Source of the DNA: Candidatus Methylomirabilota bacterium
GTDB taxonomy: Bacteria > Methylomirabilota > Methylomirabilia > Rokubacteriales > CSP1-6
Assembly: GCA_036001065.1 (NCBI GenBank)
Contig: DASYUQ010000137.1
Location: forward strand, 1-33,321
Length of the DNA: 33,321 nt
Direction: 5' to 3'
This document shows positions 18,336 to 25,204 of this stretch, piece after piece. The position numbers were made by a program, and so were the translations under genes. Position 1 is the first letter of the stretch, and each line of letters opens with the position of its first letter. The notes beneath the pieces are model-generated. The model was not told where the DNA came from. It saw only the letters and a list, made by a program, of their open reading frames with translations, and searched no databases.

Positions 18336-20183
18336 ATGGCATGTGACGCGCGGAACAAGCTTGTCTGCGTGCTCCTCGTCCTCTTCGCTGTCGCCCTCCT
18401 CGGCTCGGCGCTCCCCGTCGACGCGCAGGACGCCTCCCGGGAGCCCGCCTACCGCGCGTTCCCGGTGCTCGGCTCGCGGCTGGTCGTGTGGGCGGTGGCC
18501 CAGCTCCACCTCAACTTCGCCGCGTTCATCCTGGGCTGTCCCATCTTCGCCGTCATCATCGAGATCATCGGGTGGCGGACCCGCGACCAGCGCTACGACT
18601 GGCTGGCCCACGAGTTCGTCAAGCTCACCTTCGCCGCGTTCTCCACCACCGCGCTGCTGGGGGCCCTGCTCCTCTTCCTCTTCGTCGGTTACTACCCGCG
18701 CTTCTGGATGTACATGACGTCCATCTTCTTCCCCACTTATTGGGTCTACGCCCTTCTGTTCTTCGGCGAGACCTTCATCGTCTACCTCTGGTACTACGGC
18801 TGGGAGTGGCTGAGCGGGTCGCGCAAGTGGATCCACGTGAGCCTGGGCGTGCTGGCCAACCTGGTCGGCACCGCGATCCTCTTCGTGGCCAACTCCTGGG
18901 TCACCTTCATGATCTCGCCGGGCGGCATCGACGAGTCCGGCAGGCTCACCTCGCTGTGGGCGGCCATCTATAACTTCACGTGGATGCCCCTCAACGTCCA
19001 CCGGCTCATCGCCAACATCGTCTTCGGTGGCACCATCGCCGCCGCCTACGCCGCGTTTAGATTTCTCAGCGCCGAGACGCAGGAGGAGCGGGCCCGCTAC
19101 GACTGGATGGGCTACGTGGGCAACTTCGTGGCCATCTCCGCGTTCATCGTGCTGCCCTTCGCCGGCTACTGGCTGGGGCGCGAGATCTACGCCTTCAACC
19201 AGACGATGGGCATCACGATGATGGGCGGCTTCATGTCGTGGCTCTGGATCGTCCAGGCCATCCTCATCGGCATCCTGTTCCTCGGCTCCAACTACTATCT
19301 GTGGCTGGGCATGGAGCGCATCCCGGGGTCCGAGCGCTACCGCAAGTTCGTGCCGCCCATGCTCTTCATTCTCACCATCGGCTTCCTGATCTGGGCCACG
19401 CCCCGCACGATGGTGGTCACCTTCGACGAGGCGCGGGCCATGGGCGGCACCCACCATCCCGTGCTCGGCTTCTTCGGCGTCATGTCGGCCAAGAACACCG
19501 TCGTGAACCTCATGATCCTGACCACCTTCCTCTCCTACATCCTCTACCGGCGCGCCAACCGCATCTCGACCAAGCCATGGGTGAAGGCCGGAATGGGGGT
19601 GCAGTGGGCGGCCTTCGCCGTCACCGCGGTCATCGTGGTCTTCTTCGGCGTTTACGGCTACTTCGTGGACTCCCTCACCCGCATCGGGTTCTCGGTGTGG
19701 CAGGTGCTGGCCGTGCTGGCCTGCATCGTGATCGTGATGGCCATCGACATCCCGATGTTCCGGGGCGCCCGCTCCACCGGCGCCATCCGGTGGGGGACCA
19801 TCGCCGCCCGCTCCCAGTACGTGCTCATCCTGCTCGCGGTGACCTTCACGTGGCTGATGGGACTGATGGGCTTCGCCCGCTCCGGCATCCGCCAGCACTG
19901 GCACGTCTACGGCGTCCTGCGGGACACCTCCGCCGAGGCGGTGACGCCGGCACTGGGCTACGCCGCCAACGTGATCACTGTCGTGACGATCATCTTCTTC
20001 GCCCTGGTGACGTTCATCTTCTGGCTGGGCGGGCTCGGCGAGCGGGGCAGGACCCAGGGCCACGCCCCGGCCCCGATGATCGCCGGCGGCAGCGATTCGT
20101 CGGAGGGGGCGGACGTAACGGCCCCCTCCGAGGCCTCCCCCAGGATCGATTGCGCCGGCAAAGCCGGCGCTCGGAAGAGCTAG
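18336..20183 (+). CDS. CydA-like cytochrome bd-type oxidase subunit I homologue, C-terminus extended by a repeat
   Basis: This 615-residue multi-spanning membrane protein starts with a signal-like segment (1-31). It resembles cytochrome bd subunit I: His58 in A-Q-L-H-L-N-F-A fits the haem b595/d-side ligand, His222 in N-V-H-R-L-I-A the haem b558 ligand, and Glu145 in F-F-G-E-T-F the conserved acidic residue of helix 3. The quinol-site block G-R-Q-P-W of true CydA is not seen, and no cydB follows. It is therefore a divergent bd-like subunit that may take electrons from the cytochrome c proteins next door rather than from quinol; that is inference. About the last 28 residues are encoded by repeat copy F, and the stop TAG lies at the left end of the MITE-like element. 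A short AAAGG lies 8 bases before the ATG. Confidence 0.8.
   Translation: MACDARNKLVCVLLVLFAVALLGSALPVDAQDASREPAYRAFPVLGSRLVVWAVAQLHLNFAAFILGCPIFAVIIEIIGWRTRDQRYDWLAHEFVKLTFAAFSTTALLGALLLFLFVGYYPRFWMYMTSIFFPTYWVYALLFFGETFIVYLWYYGWEWLSGSRKWIHVSLGVLANLVGTAILFVANSWVTFMISPGGIDESGRLTSLWAAIYNFTWMPLNVHRLIANIVFGGTIAAAYAAFRFLSAETQEERARYDWMGYVGNFVAISAFIVLPFAGYWLGREIYAFNQTMGITMMGGFMSWLWIVQAILIGILFLGSNYYLWLGMERIPGSERYRKFVPPMLFILTIGFLIWATPRTMVVTFDEARAMGGTHHPVLGFFGVMSAKNTVVNLMILTTFLSYILYRRANRISTKPWVKAGMGVQWAAFAVTAVIVVFFGVYGYFVDSLTRIGFSVWQVLAVLACIVIVMAIDIPMFRGARSTGAIRWGTIAARSQYVLILLAVTFTWLMGLMGFARSGIRQHWHVYGVLRDTSAEAVTPALGYAANVITVVTIIFFALVTFIFWLGGLGERGRTQGHAPAPMIAGGSDSSEGADVTAPSEASPRIDCAGKAGARKS
20100..20175 (+). 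repeat. Two-hairpin repeat, copy F (translated)
   Basis: Arms TCGGAGGGGGC (20100-20110) and GCCCCCTCCGA (20121-20131) form hairpin 1 with a 10-base loop. The linker CCTCCCCCAG follows, then hairpin 2, GCGCCGGC-AAA-GCCGGCGC (20152-20170). Unlike other copies it lies inside an open frame: the CydA-like gene reads through it to a stop at 20181. The loop begins GGACGT, as in copy G, so F and G may be one subfamily. Confidence 0.9.
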
Positions 20184-20440
20184 TGTTCCGTCTGGGGAGT
20201 CATGTTAAGAGCCCGCCAGCACGCGGCGCCGGGGCCGACGGGCATGTGCGGCAGGGGTCGACGGGATCCGTTCCCGGCCCGTGGCGACGGACCCCGCGTG
20301 CCCAGGTGGAGCCCAGCCGCAGCGTGGCAGCGGACGCGTGCCGCGTGGTCCCGCGATCCCTGCCGTGCGTGCCCGTCGGCCCCGCCGGCAGCGGCGCGAG
20401 CGCGGCGATCGTTAACATGACTTTCCGAACGGAATACTAG
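20180..20440. mobile_element. MITE-like 261-bp imperfect palindrome
   Basis: The two ends are inverted copies: 20180-20209 matches the reverse complement of 20411-20440 at 24 of 30 positions, and both ends begin with CTAG. Similarity continues inward with gaps; for example GGGGCCGACGGGCA and CGGCAGGG occur in both arms. Weak similarity continues further inward on both sides. It encodes no credible protein; the similar 72-residue frames on its two strands only reflect the palindrome. Such structure is typical of a small non-autonomous element moved in trans, or of a sequence that extrudes as a cruciform. CTAG could be the duplicated target. It abuts repeat F and ends 2 bases before the next ATG. 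Confidence 0.7.
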
Positions 20441-20442
20441 TT

Positions 20443-21276
20443 ATGCGCGTGCCGGTCGGCGTCAAGGTCGGGGTGTTCGCCCTGGCGGTGATGGGGAGCT
20501 ACAGCTACTTCGCGAACTCCATTCCCCAGATCGAGTCCAGGCCGCCGCAGGAGCTCAGCCTCGAGGGCGGCCAGGTGACGACGGCGCAGCTCGTGAAGGC
20601 CGGCGAGGAGATCTTCAAGGCCAAGGGGACCTGCGAGGTGTGCCACCGCATCGGCCAGAAGGGGACGCGGGCGCCGGACCTGGCCGGCATCGGCTCTCGG
20701 GCCACCGGCCGCGCCGCCGAGCGCGCGACCAAGGGAAAGCCCCCGCGGGCGGGAATGATGGCCAAGCAGTACCTCCTCGAATCCCTGATCGAGCCGGGCG
20801 CCTACCAGGTGGAGGGCTACCCGCCGATCATGCCGGCCGTCGACAAGCCGCCGATCAGCCTGAACCGCTCCGAGGTGTGGGCGCTCGTCGCTTTTCTCCA
20901 ATCGCTCGGCGGCACCGTCGACGTCACGCTCAATGACATTCCGGCCACCGTGGGTGCCGCGGCCGGCGGCGGGCCCGCGGCCGCGGAGATCAAGTTGCCT
21001 GGCGACCCCAAGGCCGGTGAGGCGATCTTCGCCGGCAAGGGCGGATGCATCGCCTGCCACAAGGCGGGCAAGGTCGGAGCGTCGCCGGTCGGCCCCGACC
21101 TCTCGCAGATTGCCAAGATCCAGGCGCCCGACTACATCATGAAGAAGATCCTCGACCCGGCCGGGATGGGCACCGTGGCCGGCTATCCGAAGGGCGTGAT
21201 GCCGCCCACCTTCGGCCAGACGCTCACCGCCAAGGAGTACACGGACCTGGTAGCGTTCCTGATGACGCTCAAATGA
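20443..21276 (+). CDS. Membrane-anchored dihaem cytochrome c
   Basis: This 277-residue periplasmic protein has an N-terminal uncleaved-looking anchor (about 5-24) and two cytochrome c domains with C-E-V-C-H (64-68) and C-I-A-C-H (201-205). Likely axial Met residues lie in P-P-I-M-P (Met129) and in the G-V-M-P-P segment of the second domain. The linker between the domains is Gly/Ala-rich. It probably carries electrons to or from a membrane oxidase. The ATG follows the right end of the MITE-like element by 2 bases and has no ribosome-binding site, so its native leader has probably been lost or replaced. Its stop overlaps the next start (ATGA). Confidence 0.9.
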   Translation: MRVPVGVKVGVFALAVMGSYSYFANSIPQIESRPPQELSLEGGQVTTAQLVKAGEEIFKAKGTCEVCHRIGQKGTRAPDLAGIGSRATGRAAERATKGKPPRAGMMAKQYLLESLIEPGAYQVEGYPPIMPAVDKPPISLNRSEVWALVAFLQSLGGTVDVTLNDIPATVGAAAGGGPAAAEIKLPGDPKAGEAIFAGKGGCIACHKAGKVGASPVGPDLSQIAKIQAPDYIMKKILDPAGMGTVAGYPKGVMPPTFGQTLTAKEYTDLVAFLMTLK

Positions 21277-22025
21277 GCTTCCTCCGCTCCCGCTTCGTCC
21301 AGGCGGCGCTCATCCTCGTCCTCTCCGCCATCATCCTCCGCTTCGGGATCCGGCCGCCGGCGCCGTGGAGCGTGTTTACGCTCTACATGGCCGTCGTCTT
21401 CCTGGCCGTGCTGATCTTCGTCTCCTCCGATAGCGACTCCTGGCGCGGCTTCACCCGCCCCATCCGGTCGACGCTGGTCGATCCCGACAAGCGCATCCTC
21501 CGCTACGCGCTGGCGGTGGTGATCCCGCTGCTGCTCGGCTACTACGCCTACACGCAGGCGGCGGCCAGGCCCCAGGCGCCGGCGGAGCTGCGCGCCGTGC
21601 ACCCGGCGCCGCCGGACACCATCCAGTTCCGCGGCAAGCAGATCAACATCTCGGGGGCCGAGAACCCGCTGCGGAAGGACCAGGCGAGCTACCAGAAGCA
21701 CGTGGCGGCCGGCGCCGCCCTCTACATCCGCAACTGCGTCTATTGCCACGGCGACAATCTCGACGGGCAGGGCCACTTCGCCCGGGGCTTCAACCCGCCC
21801 CCGGCGAACTTCCAGGACTCGGGCACGATCGCCATGCTCCAGGAGGCCTACCTCTTCTGGCGCATCGCCAAGGGCGGGCCGGGGCTGCCGAGGGAATCCA
21901 CGCCGTGGAACTCGGTCATGCCCGCCTGGGAAGACCGGCTGACCGAGGAGCAGATCTGGCAGGTGATCATGCACCTCTACGACGCCACCGGCCAGCAGCC
22001 GCGGCGCTGGGAGACCGCGCACTGA
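21273..22025 (+). CDS. Membrane-bound monohaem cytochrome c
   Basis: From the ATG at 21273, which overlaps the upstream TGA, the protein has 250 residues. Three hydrophobic segments (about 8-24, 34-50 and 78-95) come before a cytochrome c domain with C-V-Y-C-H (155-159) and a probable Met ligand at 216 (S-V-M-P-A-W). The form, membrane stem plus C-terminal monohaem domain, resembles cytochrome subunits of respiratory complexes rather than free carriers. Its stop overlaps the next ATG by one base (TGATG). Together with the proteins on either side it gives five haem c sites encoded in a row, probably one electron-transfer module. Confidence 0.88.
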   Translation: MSFLRSRFVQAALILVLSAIILRFGIRPPAPWSVFTLYMAVVFLAVLIFVSSDSDSWRGFTRPIRSTLVDPDKRILRYALAVVIPLLLGYYAYTQAAARPQAPAELRAVHPAPPDTIQFRGKQINISGAENPLRKDQASYQKHVAAGAALYIRNCVYCHGDNLDGQGHFARGFNPPPANFQDSGTIAMLQEAYLFWRIAKGGPGLPRESTPWNSVMPAWEDRLTEEQIWQVIMHLYDATGQQPRRWETAH

Positions 22026-23683
22026 TGCGCGCGGGCGTCGGGCGCTGCGCAGCGGTCCTGGCGGCGCGGGGCGCGGCCTGCCCCTGCTCGACCACGAGCC
22101 CGGCGGCGTTCGTCGCCGCCGCGCGATCCCATCTCCGCTTCTGTGCGCGGTCCACCTCGGCGGGAACGGGTCTCGCACGGGCAGGCCGCACCCCGCGCCG
22201 TCGCTTCCCCCGCGCGTCGGCAGGCGCGGGGCTCGGTGCGGCAGTCGCCCTCGTCGCGTGCATCGCCTTCGGCGCGGCGCCGGCGCTCGCCCAGGCGGGG
22301 GATGCGGCGGCCGGCAAGGCGGTCTACGAGAGGAAGTGCATGGGCTGCCACGGCGAGAAAGGGGACGGCAAGGGACCCGCCGCCGAGCTGCTCGATCCCA
22401 AGCCGCGCGACCTCACCTCGGGGATCTACAAGATCCGCACGACGTCCACCAAGATGCCGAGCGACCAGGACGTCTTTAGGATTATCACCGAGGGCATGCC
22501 GGGAACCTCGATGCCACCGTGGGGGGTTCTCTCGGAGAGGGACCGGTGGAACGTGATCGCCTACATCAAGTCCTTCGCGTCCGAGAAGTTCAAGGAGGCG
22601 CCCAAGAAGCTCGAGCTGCCCAAGGAGGTCCGCTCGTCGGCGGAGTCGATCAAGCGCGGCCGGGAGATGTTCGAGGCGATCGAGTGTAACAAGTGCCACG
22701 GCGCCGACGGGCGGGCGGACGGCCCCTCGCGCGACGAGCTCAAGGACGAGTGGGGGCAGCCCATCAAGCCGGCGAACCTCACCAAGCGGTGGACCTTCCG
22801 CGGTGGGCCGAGTCGGGCCGCCATCGCCACGCGGCTCGCCGCCGGGGTGCTGGGCACGCCCATGCCGGCCTTCCTCGACAGCGTGGAGAAGCCGGACGAC
22901 ATCTGGCACCTCGCCAACTACCTCGCGTCGCTGGGCCCGGAGGCGCCGGTCTACGCCACGCTCCTGCCGGCCACGGCCGTCGGCGAGGCGATCCCCGACG
23001 ACCCGAAGGCCGAGCTGTGGAAGAAGATGGCGGGCCAAGACATCCCGCTCATGGGCCAGGTGATCGCCGATCCGCGCAACTTCAATCCCTCGATCGACCT
23101 GGTCACCGTGCGGGCCGTGTACAACGACCGGGAGATCGCCTTCCACCTGACGTGGGACGATCCCACCGAGTCCAAGCCCGACGGAAAGCAGACCTTCGCC
23201 GACGCGATCGCGCTCCAGTTCCCGCCCAAGCTCGAGCCAGGCGGCGAGCGACCCTACTTCCTCATGGGGGACGCCTCGGAGGCGGTCTATCAGCTGCGCT
23301 GGGACAGCGGCAAGGGCGTGAGCGAGGTGACGGCCAACGGGCCCACCAAGGTGAGGGCGCTGGCCGGCTCGGAGGCGACGGGGAAGGCCGCCTACGCGAA
23401 CGGGCAGTACCAGGTCGTGATCAAGCGGGCGCTGGGGGCCAAGGACGCCAGCCGCACGACGTTCCGGCCGGCCGTGTTCACGCCCATCGCCTTCCAGGCC
23501 TGGGACGGTGGCGCCGGCGAGACGGGCACCAAGCTGTCTTTAACCTCGTGGTACTATCTGCGCCTGGAGGAGCCGCAGTCGAAGGCGCGCTTGGTGGTAC
23601 CTCCCGTGGTGGCCCTTCTTGCGCTGGGGGCAATGCTCGTGATCGTGTGGGCGGCGAACCGGCGCGGTCTCAGCGTTTCGTGA
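22025..23683 (+). CDS. Dihaem cytochrome c fused to an EB_dh-like haem b domain
   Basis: The 552-residue protein has two cytochrome c motifs, C-M-G-C-H (105-109) and C-N-K-C-H (221-225), with Met ligands probably at 158 or 163 and at 280. A domain like the gamma subunit of ethylbenzene dehydrogenase, chlorate reductase and nitrite oxidoreductase covers about 325-515, and a C-terminal membrane anchor lies at about 524-544. In that family a b haem is held by Met and Lys; Met414 (F-L-M-G-D) and Lys467 (V-V-I-K-R) are candidates. The TGATG junction fixes the start, yet the signal peptide core (about 68-90) comes late because a 137-bp inverted repeat adds about 45 residues after residue 13. No molybdenum subunit lies nearby, so it probably works as an electron relay. 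Confidence 0.85.
   Translation: MRAGVGRCAAVLAARGAACPCSTTSPAAFVAAARSHLRFCARSTSAGTGLARAGRTPRRRFPRASAGAGLGAAVALVACIAFGAAPALAQAGDAAAGKAVYERKCMGCHGEKGDGKGPAAELLDPKPRDLTSGIYKIRTTSTKMPSDQDVFRIITEGMPGTSMPPWGVLSERDRWNVIAYIKSFASEKFKEAPKKLELPKEVRSSAESIKRGREMFEAIECNKCHGADGRADGPSRDELKDEWGQPIKPANLTKRWTFRGGPSRAAIATRLAAGVLGTPMPAFLDSVEKPDDIWHLANYLASLGPEAPVYATLLPATAVGEAIPDDPKAELWKKMAGQDIPLMGQVIADPRNFNPSIDLVTVRAVYNDREIAFHLTWDDPTESKPDGKQTFADAIALQFPPKLEPGGERPYFLMGDASEAVYQLRWDSGKGVSEVTANGPTKVRALAGSEATGKAAYANGQYQVVIKRALGAKDASRTTFRPAVFTPIAFQAWDGGAGETGTKLSLTSWYYLRLEEPQSKARLVVPPVVALLALGAMLVIVWAANRRGLSVS
22063..22199. repeat. 137-bp inverted repeat inside a signal-peptide coding region
   Basis: The 21-base arms at 22063-22083 and 22179-22199 are inverted copies with one mismatch (core GCGGCCTGCCC), and weaker pairing continues inward. 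The enclosed part has its own small hairpins, GGCGGCG-TTCGT-CGCCGCC and GCTCG-ACCA-CGAGC. It is translated in frame. It is not a copy of the A-H repeat family or of the MITE-like element. Confidence 0.8.
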
Positions 23684-23721
23684 TCAGACGTGAACTGTGC
23701 GACGAAGGAGGACGAGAAGCG

Positions 23722-24432
23722 ATGCGGACAGCACTGGGAACATTCATCGCGCTGGCGCTGGTCGTGGCCGGTGCGACAGCATTCATCGGCGGGCCGGGTT
23801 CGGCCACGGCGCAGGGAGGTGGCGGCACGATCGAGGCCGAGGTGAAGTACAACGGCGCCCCCGTGGTCGAGAAGCTCAAGGTCAACAAGGACACCCAGAA
23901 GTGCGGGACCGAGGCGACGATCGAGAAGATCGTGGTCGGCCCCAACAAGGGCCTGGCCAACGCCGTGGTGTCGGTGGCGGGGGCCAAGGGCGCGACGACC
24001 GCGAAGGCGGGGAAGCCCGTGCTCGACCAGCACGGCTGCAAGTTCGTCCCTCACGTGCTGGCGATGATGCCGGGCGAGGTCGAGGTCAAGAACTCCGACG
24101 ACATCCTGCACAACATCCACACCTACTCGACCGCCAATCCGTCCATCAACAAGGCCCAGCCGAAGTTCAAGAAGGTGATGGCCGAGAAGTTCGACAAGCC
24201 CGAGATCATCAAGGTCACCTGCGACGTGCACAGCTGGATGCTGGGCTGGATCGCCGTCCTGCCCCACCCCTACTTCGGGGTGACCAAGGAGAACGGGGTG
24301 GCCAAGATCGAGAACGTGCCGGCCGGCAAGCAGAAGGTCGAGGTCTGGCACGAGACGCTGGGCAAGCAGGAGAAAGAGGTCGAGGTCAAAGCCGGGCAGA
24401 CGGTCAAGGTCGGCTTCGAGATGAAGAAGTAG
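23722..24432 (+). CDS. Exported cupredoxin-like protein with C-terminal beta domain (paralogue 1)
   Basis: The 236-residue protein has a signal peptide (about 1-31). It carries H-G-C-K-F-V-P-H at 104-111, I-L-H-N-I-H at 128-133 and C-D-V-H-S-W-M at 167-173. His130, Cys167, His170 and Met173 have the order of type 1 copper ligands, so it is probably a periplasmic copper protein, perhaps an electron carrier to the oxidase encoded next. The tail (about 180-235, with V-P-A-G-K-Q-K-V-E-V-W-H) resembles carboxypeptidase-regulatory-like beta domains seen in related proteins. The ATG has AAGGAGGA nine bases upstream, one of the best ribosome-binding sites here, which fits an abundant carrier. A paralogue lies at the far end of the oxidase genes. 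Confidence 0.8.
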   Translation: MRTALGTFIALALVVAGATAFIGGPGSATAQGGGGTIEAEVKYNGAPVVEKLKVNKDTQKCGTEATIEKIVVGPNKGLANAVVSVAGAKGATTAKAGKPVLDQHGCKFVPHVLAMMPGEVEVKNSDDILHNIHTYSTANPSINKAQPKFKKVMAEKFDKPEIIKVTCDVHSWMLGWIAVLPHPYFGVTKENGVAKIENVPAGKQKVEVWHETLGKQEKEVEVKAGQTVKVGFEMKK

Positions 24433-24466
24433 CTCACGCAGCAATCCCCGGGGGAATGACAACCGC

Positions 24467-25204
24467 ATGCTGAACTGGTGGCTGCCGGAAAACGTCTCCA
24501 CCTATGGCCAGGAGATCGACTGGCTCTTCCACCTGATCTACTACATCACGGGGGGGGTGTTCCTCCTCGTGACGGTCGCCCTCCTGTCCTTCCTGGTCAT
24601 CTATCGGGATCGGCCGGGGCGTCGGGCGCGCTACACCCACGGCAACACCCCGCTGGAGATCGTCTGGACCGTGGTGCCGGCGCTGATCCTGGTGGTGCTC
24701 ACCTTCCTCAGCGTGCCGGCCTGGTCCCGGATCAAGATGACGATGCCCCAGACCGACTTCGTGGTGCAGGTGACGGGCAAGCAGTTCAACTGGCAGGTCA
24801 CCTATCCGGGGCCCGACGGCCGGTTCGGCACCGCCGACGACAAGACCTTCCTCGACGAGATGCACGTACCGGTCGGCAAGCCGATCCGGGTCAACCTCAG
24901 GTCGCAGGACGTCATCCACAGCTTCTTCGTGCCCCAGTTCCGGTTCAAGCAGGACGCGGTGCCCGGGCGCGAGATCCCCCAGTGGTTCGAGGTCACCAAG
25001 CCCGGCCAGTACGAGGTGCCCTGCGCCGAGCTGTGCGGCTTCGGGCACTCGGGCATGCGGGCCTGGGTGTACGCGCACACCGCCGAGGACTACACCAGGT
25101 GGGCGGCCGAGAACCTCCGGGCCGGGGCGGCGCCCGCCGCCCCGGAGGCCAAGAAGGAGCCGGAGAAACCGGTCGCCAAGACGGGAGGGAGAGCCAAGAA
25201 ATGA
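24467..25204 (+). CDS. coxB: Cytochrome c oxidase subunit II
   Basis: Subunit II takes electrons from the periplasmic donor through its CuA centre. The 245-residue chain has two membrane segments (about 21-45 and 64-85) and a CuA domain. The ligands are His151, Cys186, Glu188, Cys190, His194 and Met197 in C-A-E-L-C-G-F-G-H-S-G-M. The aromatic G-K-Q-F-N-W-Q segment for electron entry is at 104-110. There is no fused haem c domain, unlike classical caa3 enzymes, so a separate carrier must deliver electrons; the cytochromes and cupredoxin-like protein upstream are candidates. The C-terminus is Ala/Lys-rich. The start overlaps nothing and has a GGGGGA site about ten bases before. The stop overlaps coxA (ATGA). 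Confidence 0.96.
   Translation: MLNWWLPENVSTYGQEIDWLFHLIYYITGGVFLLVTVALLSFLVIYRDRPGRRARYTHGNTPLEIVWTVVPALILVVLTFLSVPAWSRIKMTMPQTDFVVQVTGKQFNWQVTYPGPDGRFGTADDKTFLDEMHVPVGKPIRVNLRSQDVIHSFFVPQFRFKQDAVPGREIPQWFEVTKPGQYEVPCAELCGFGHSGMRAWVYAHTAEDYTRWAAENLRAGAAPAAPEAKKEPEKPVAKTGGRAKK

Noticed and set aside
20200-20420. Two similar 72-residue frames on opposite strands
   Set aside because: Their mutual similarity only mirrors the palindrome of the MITE-like element; they have no ribosome-binding site or protein features.
20412-20440. Outward promoter in the right end of the MITE-like element (TTAACA with AATACT or TACTAG)
   Set aside because: Spacing and -10 match are poor and the start codon follows within a few bases.
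22025-23683. Cytochrome as the gamma subunit of a nitrite or nitrate oxidoreductase operon
   Set aside because: The EB_dh-like domain fits, but no molybdopterin alpha or iron-sulfur beta subunit gene lies in the window, so a complete complex cannot be claimed.
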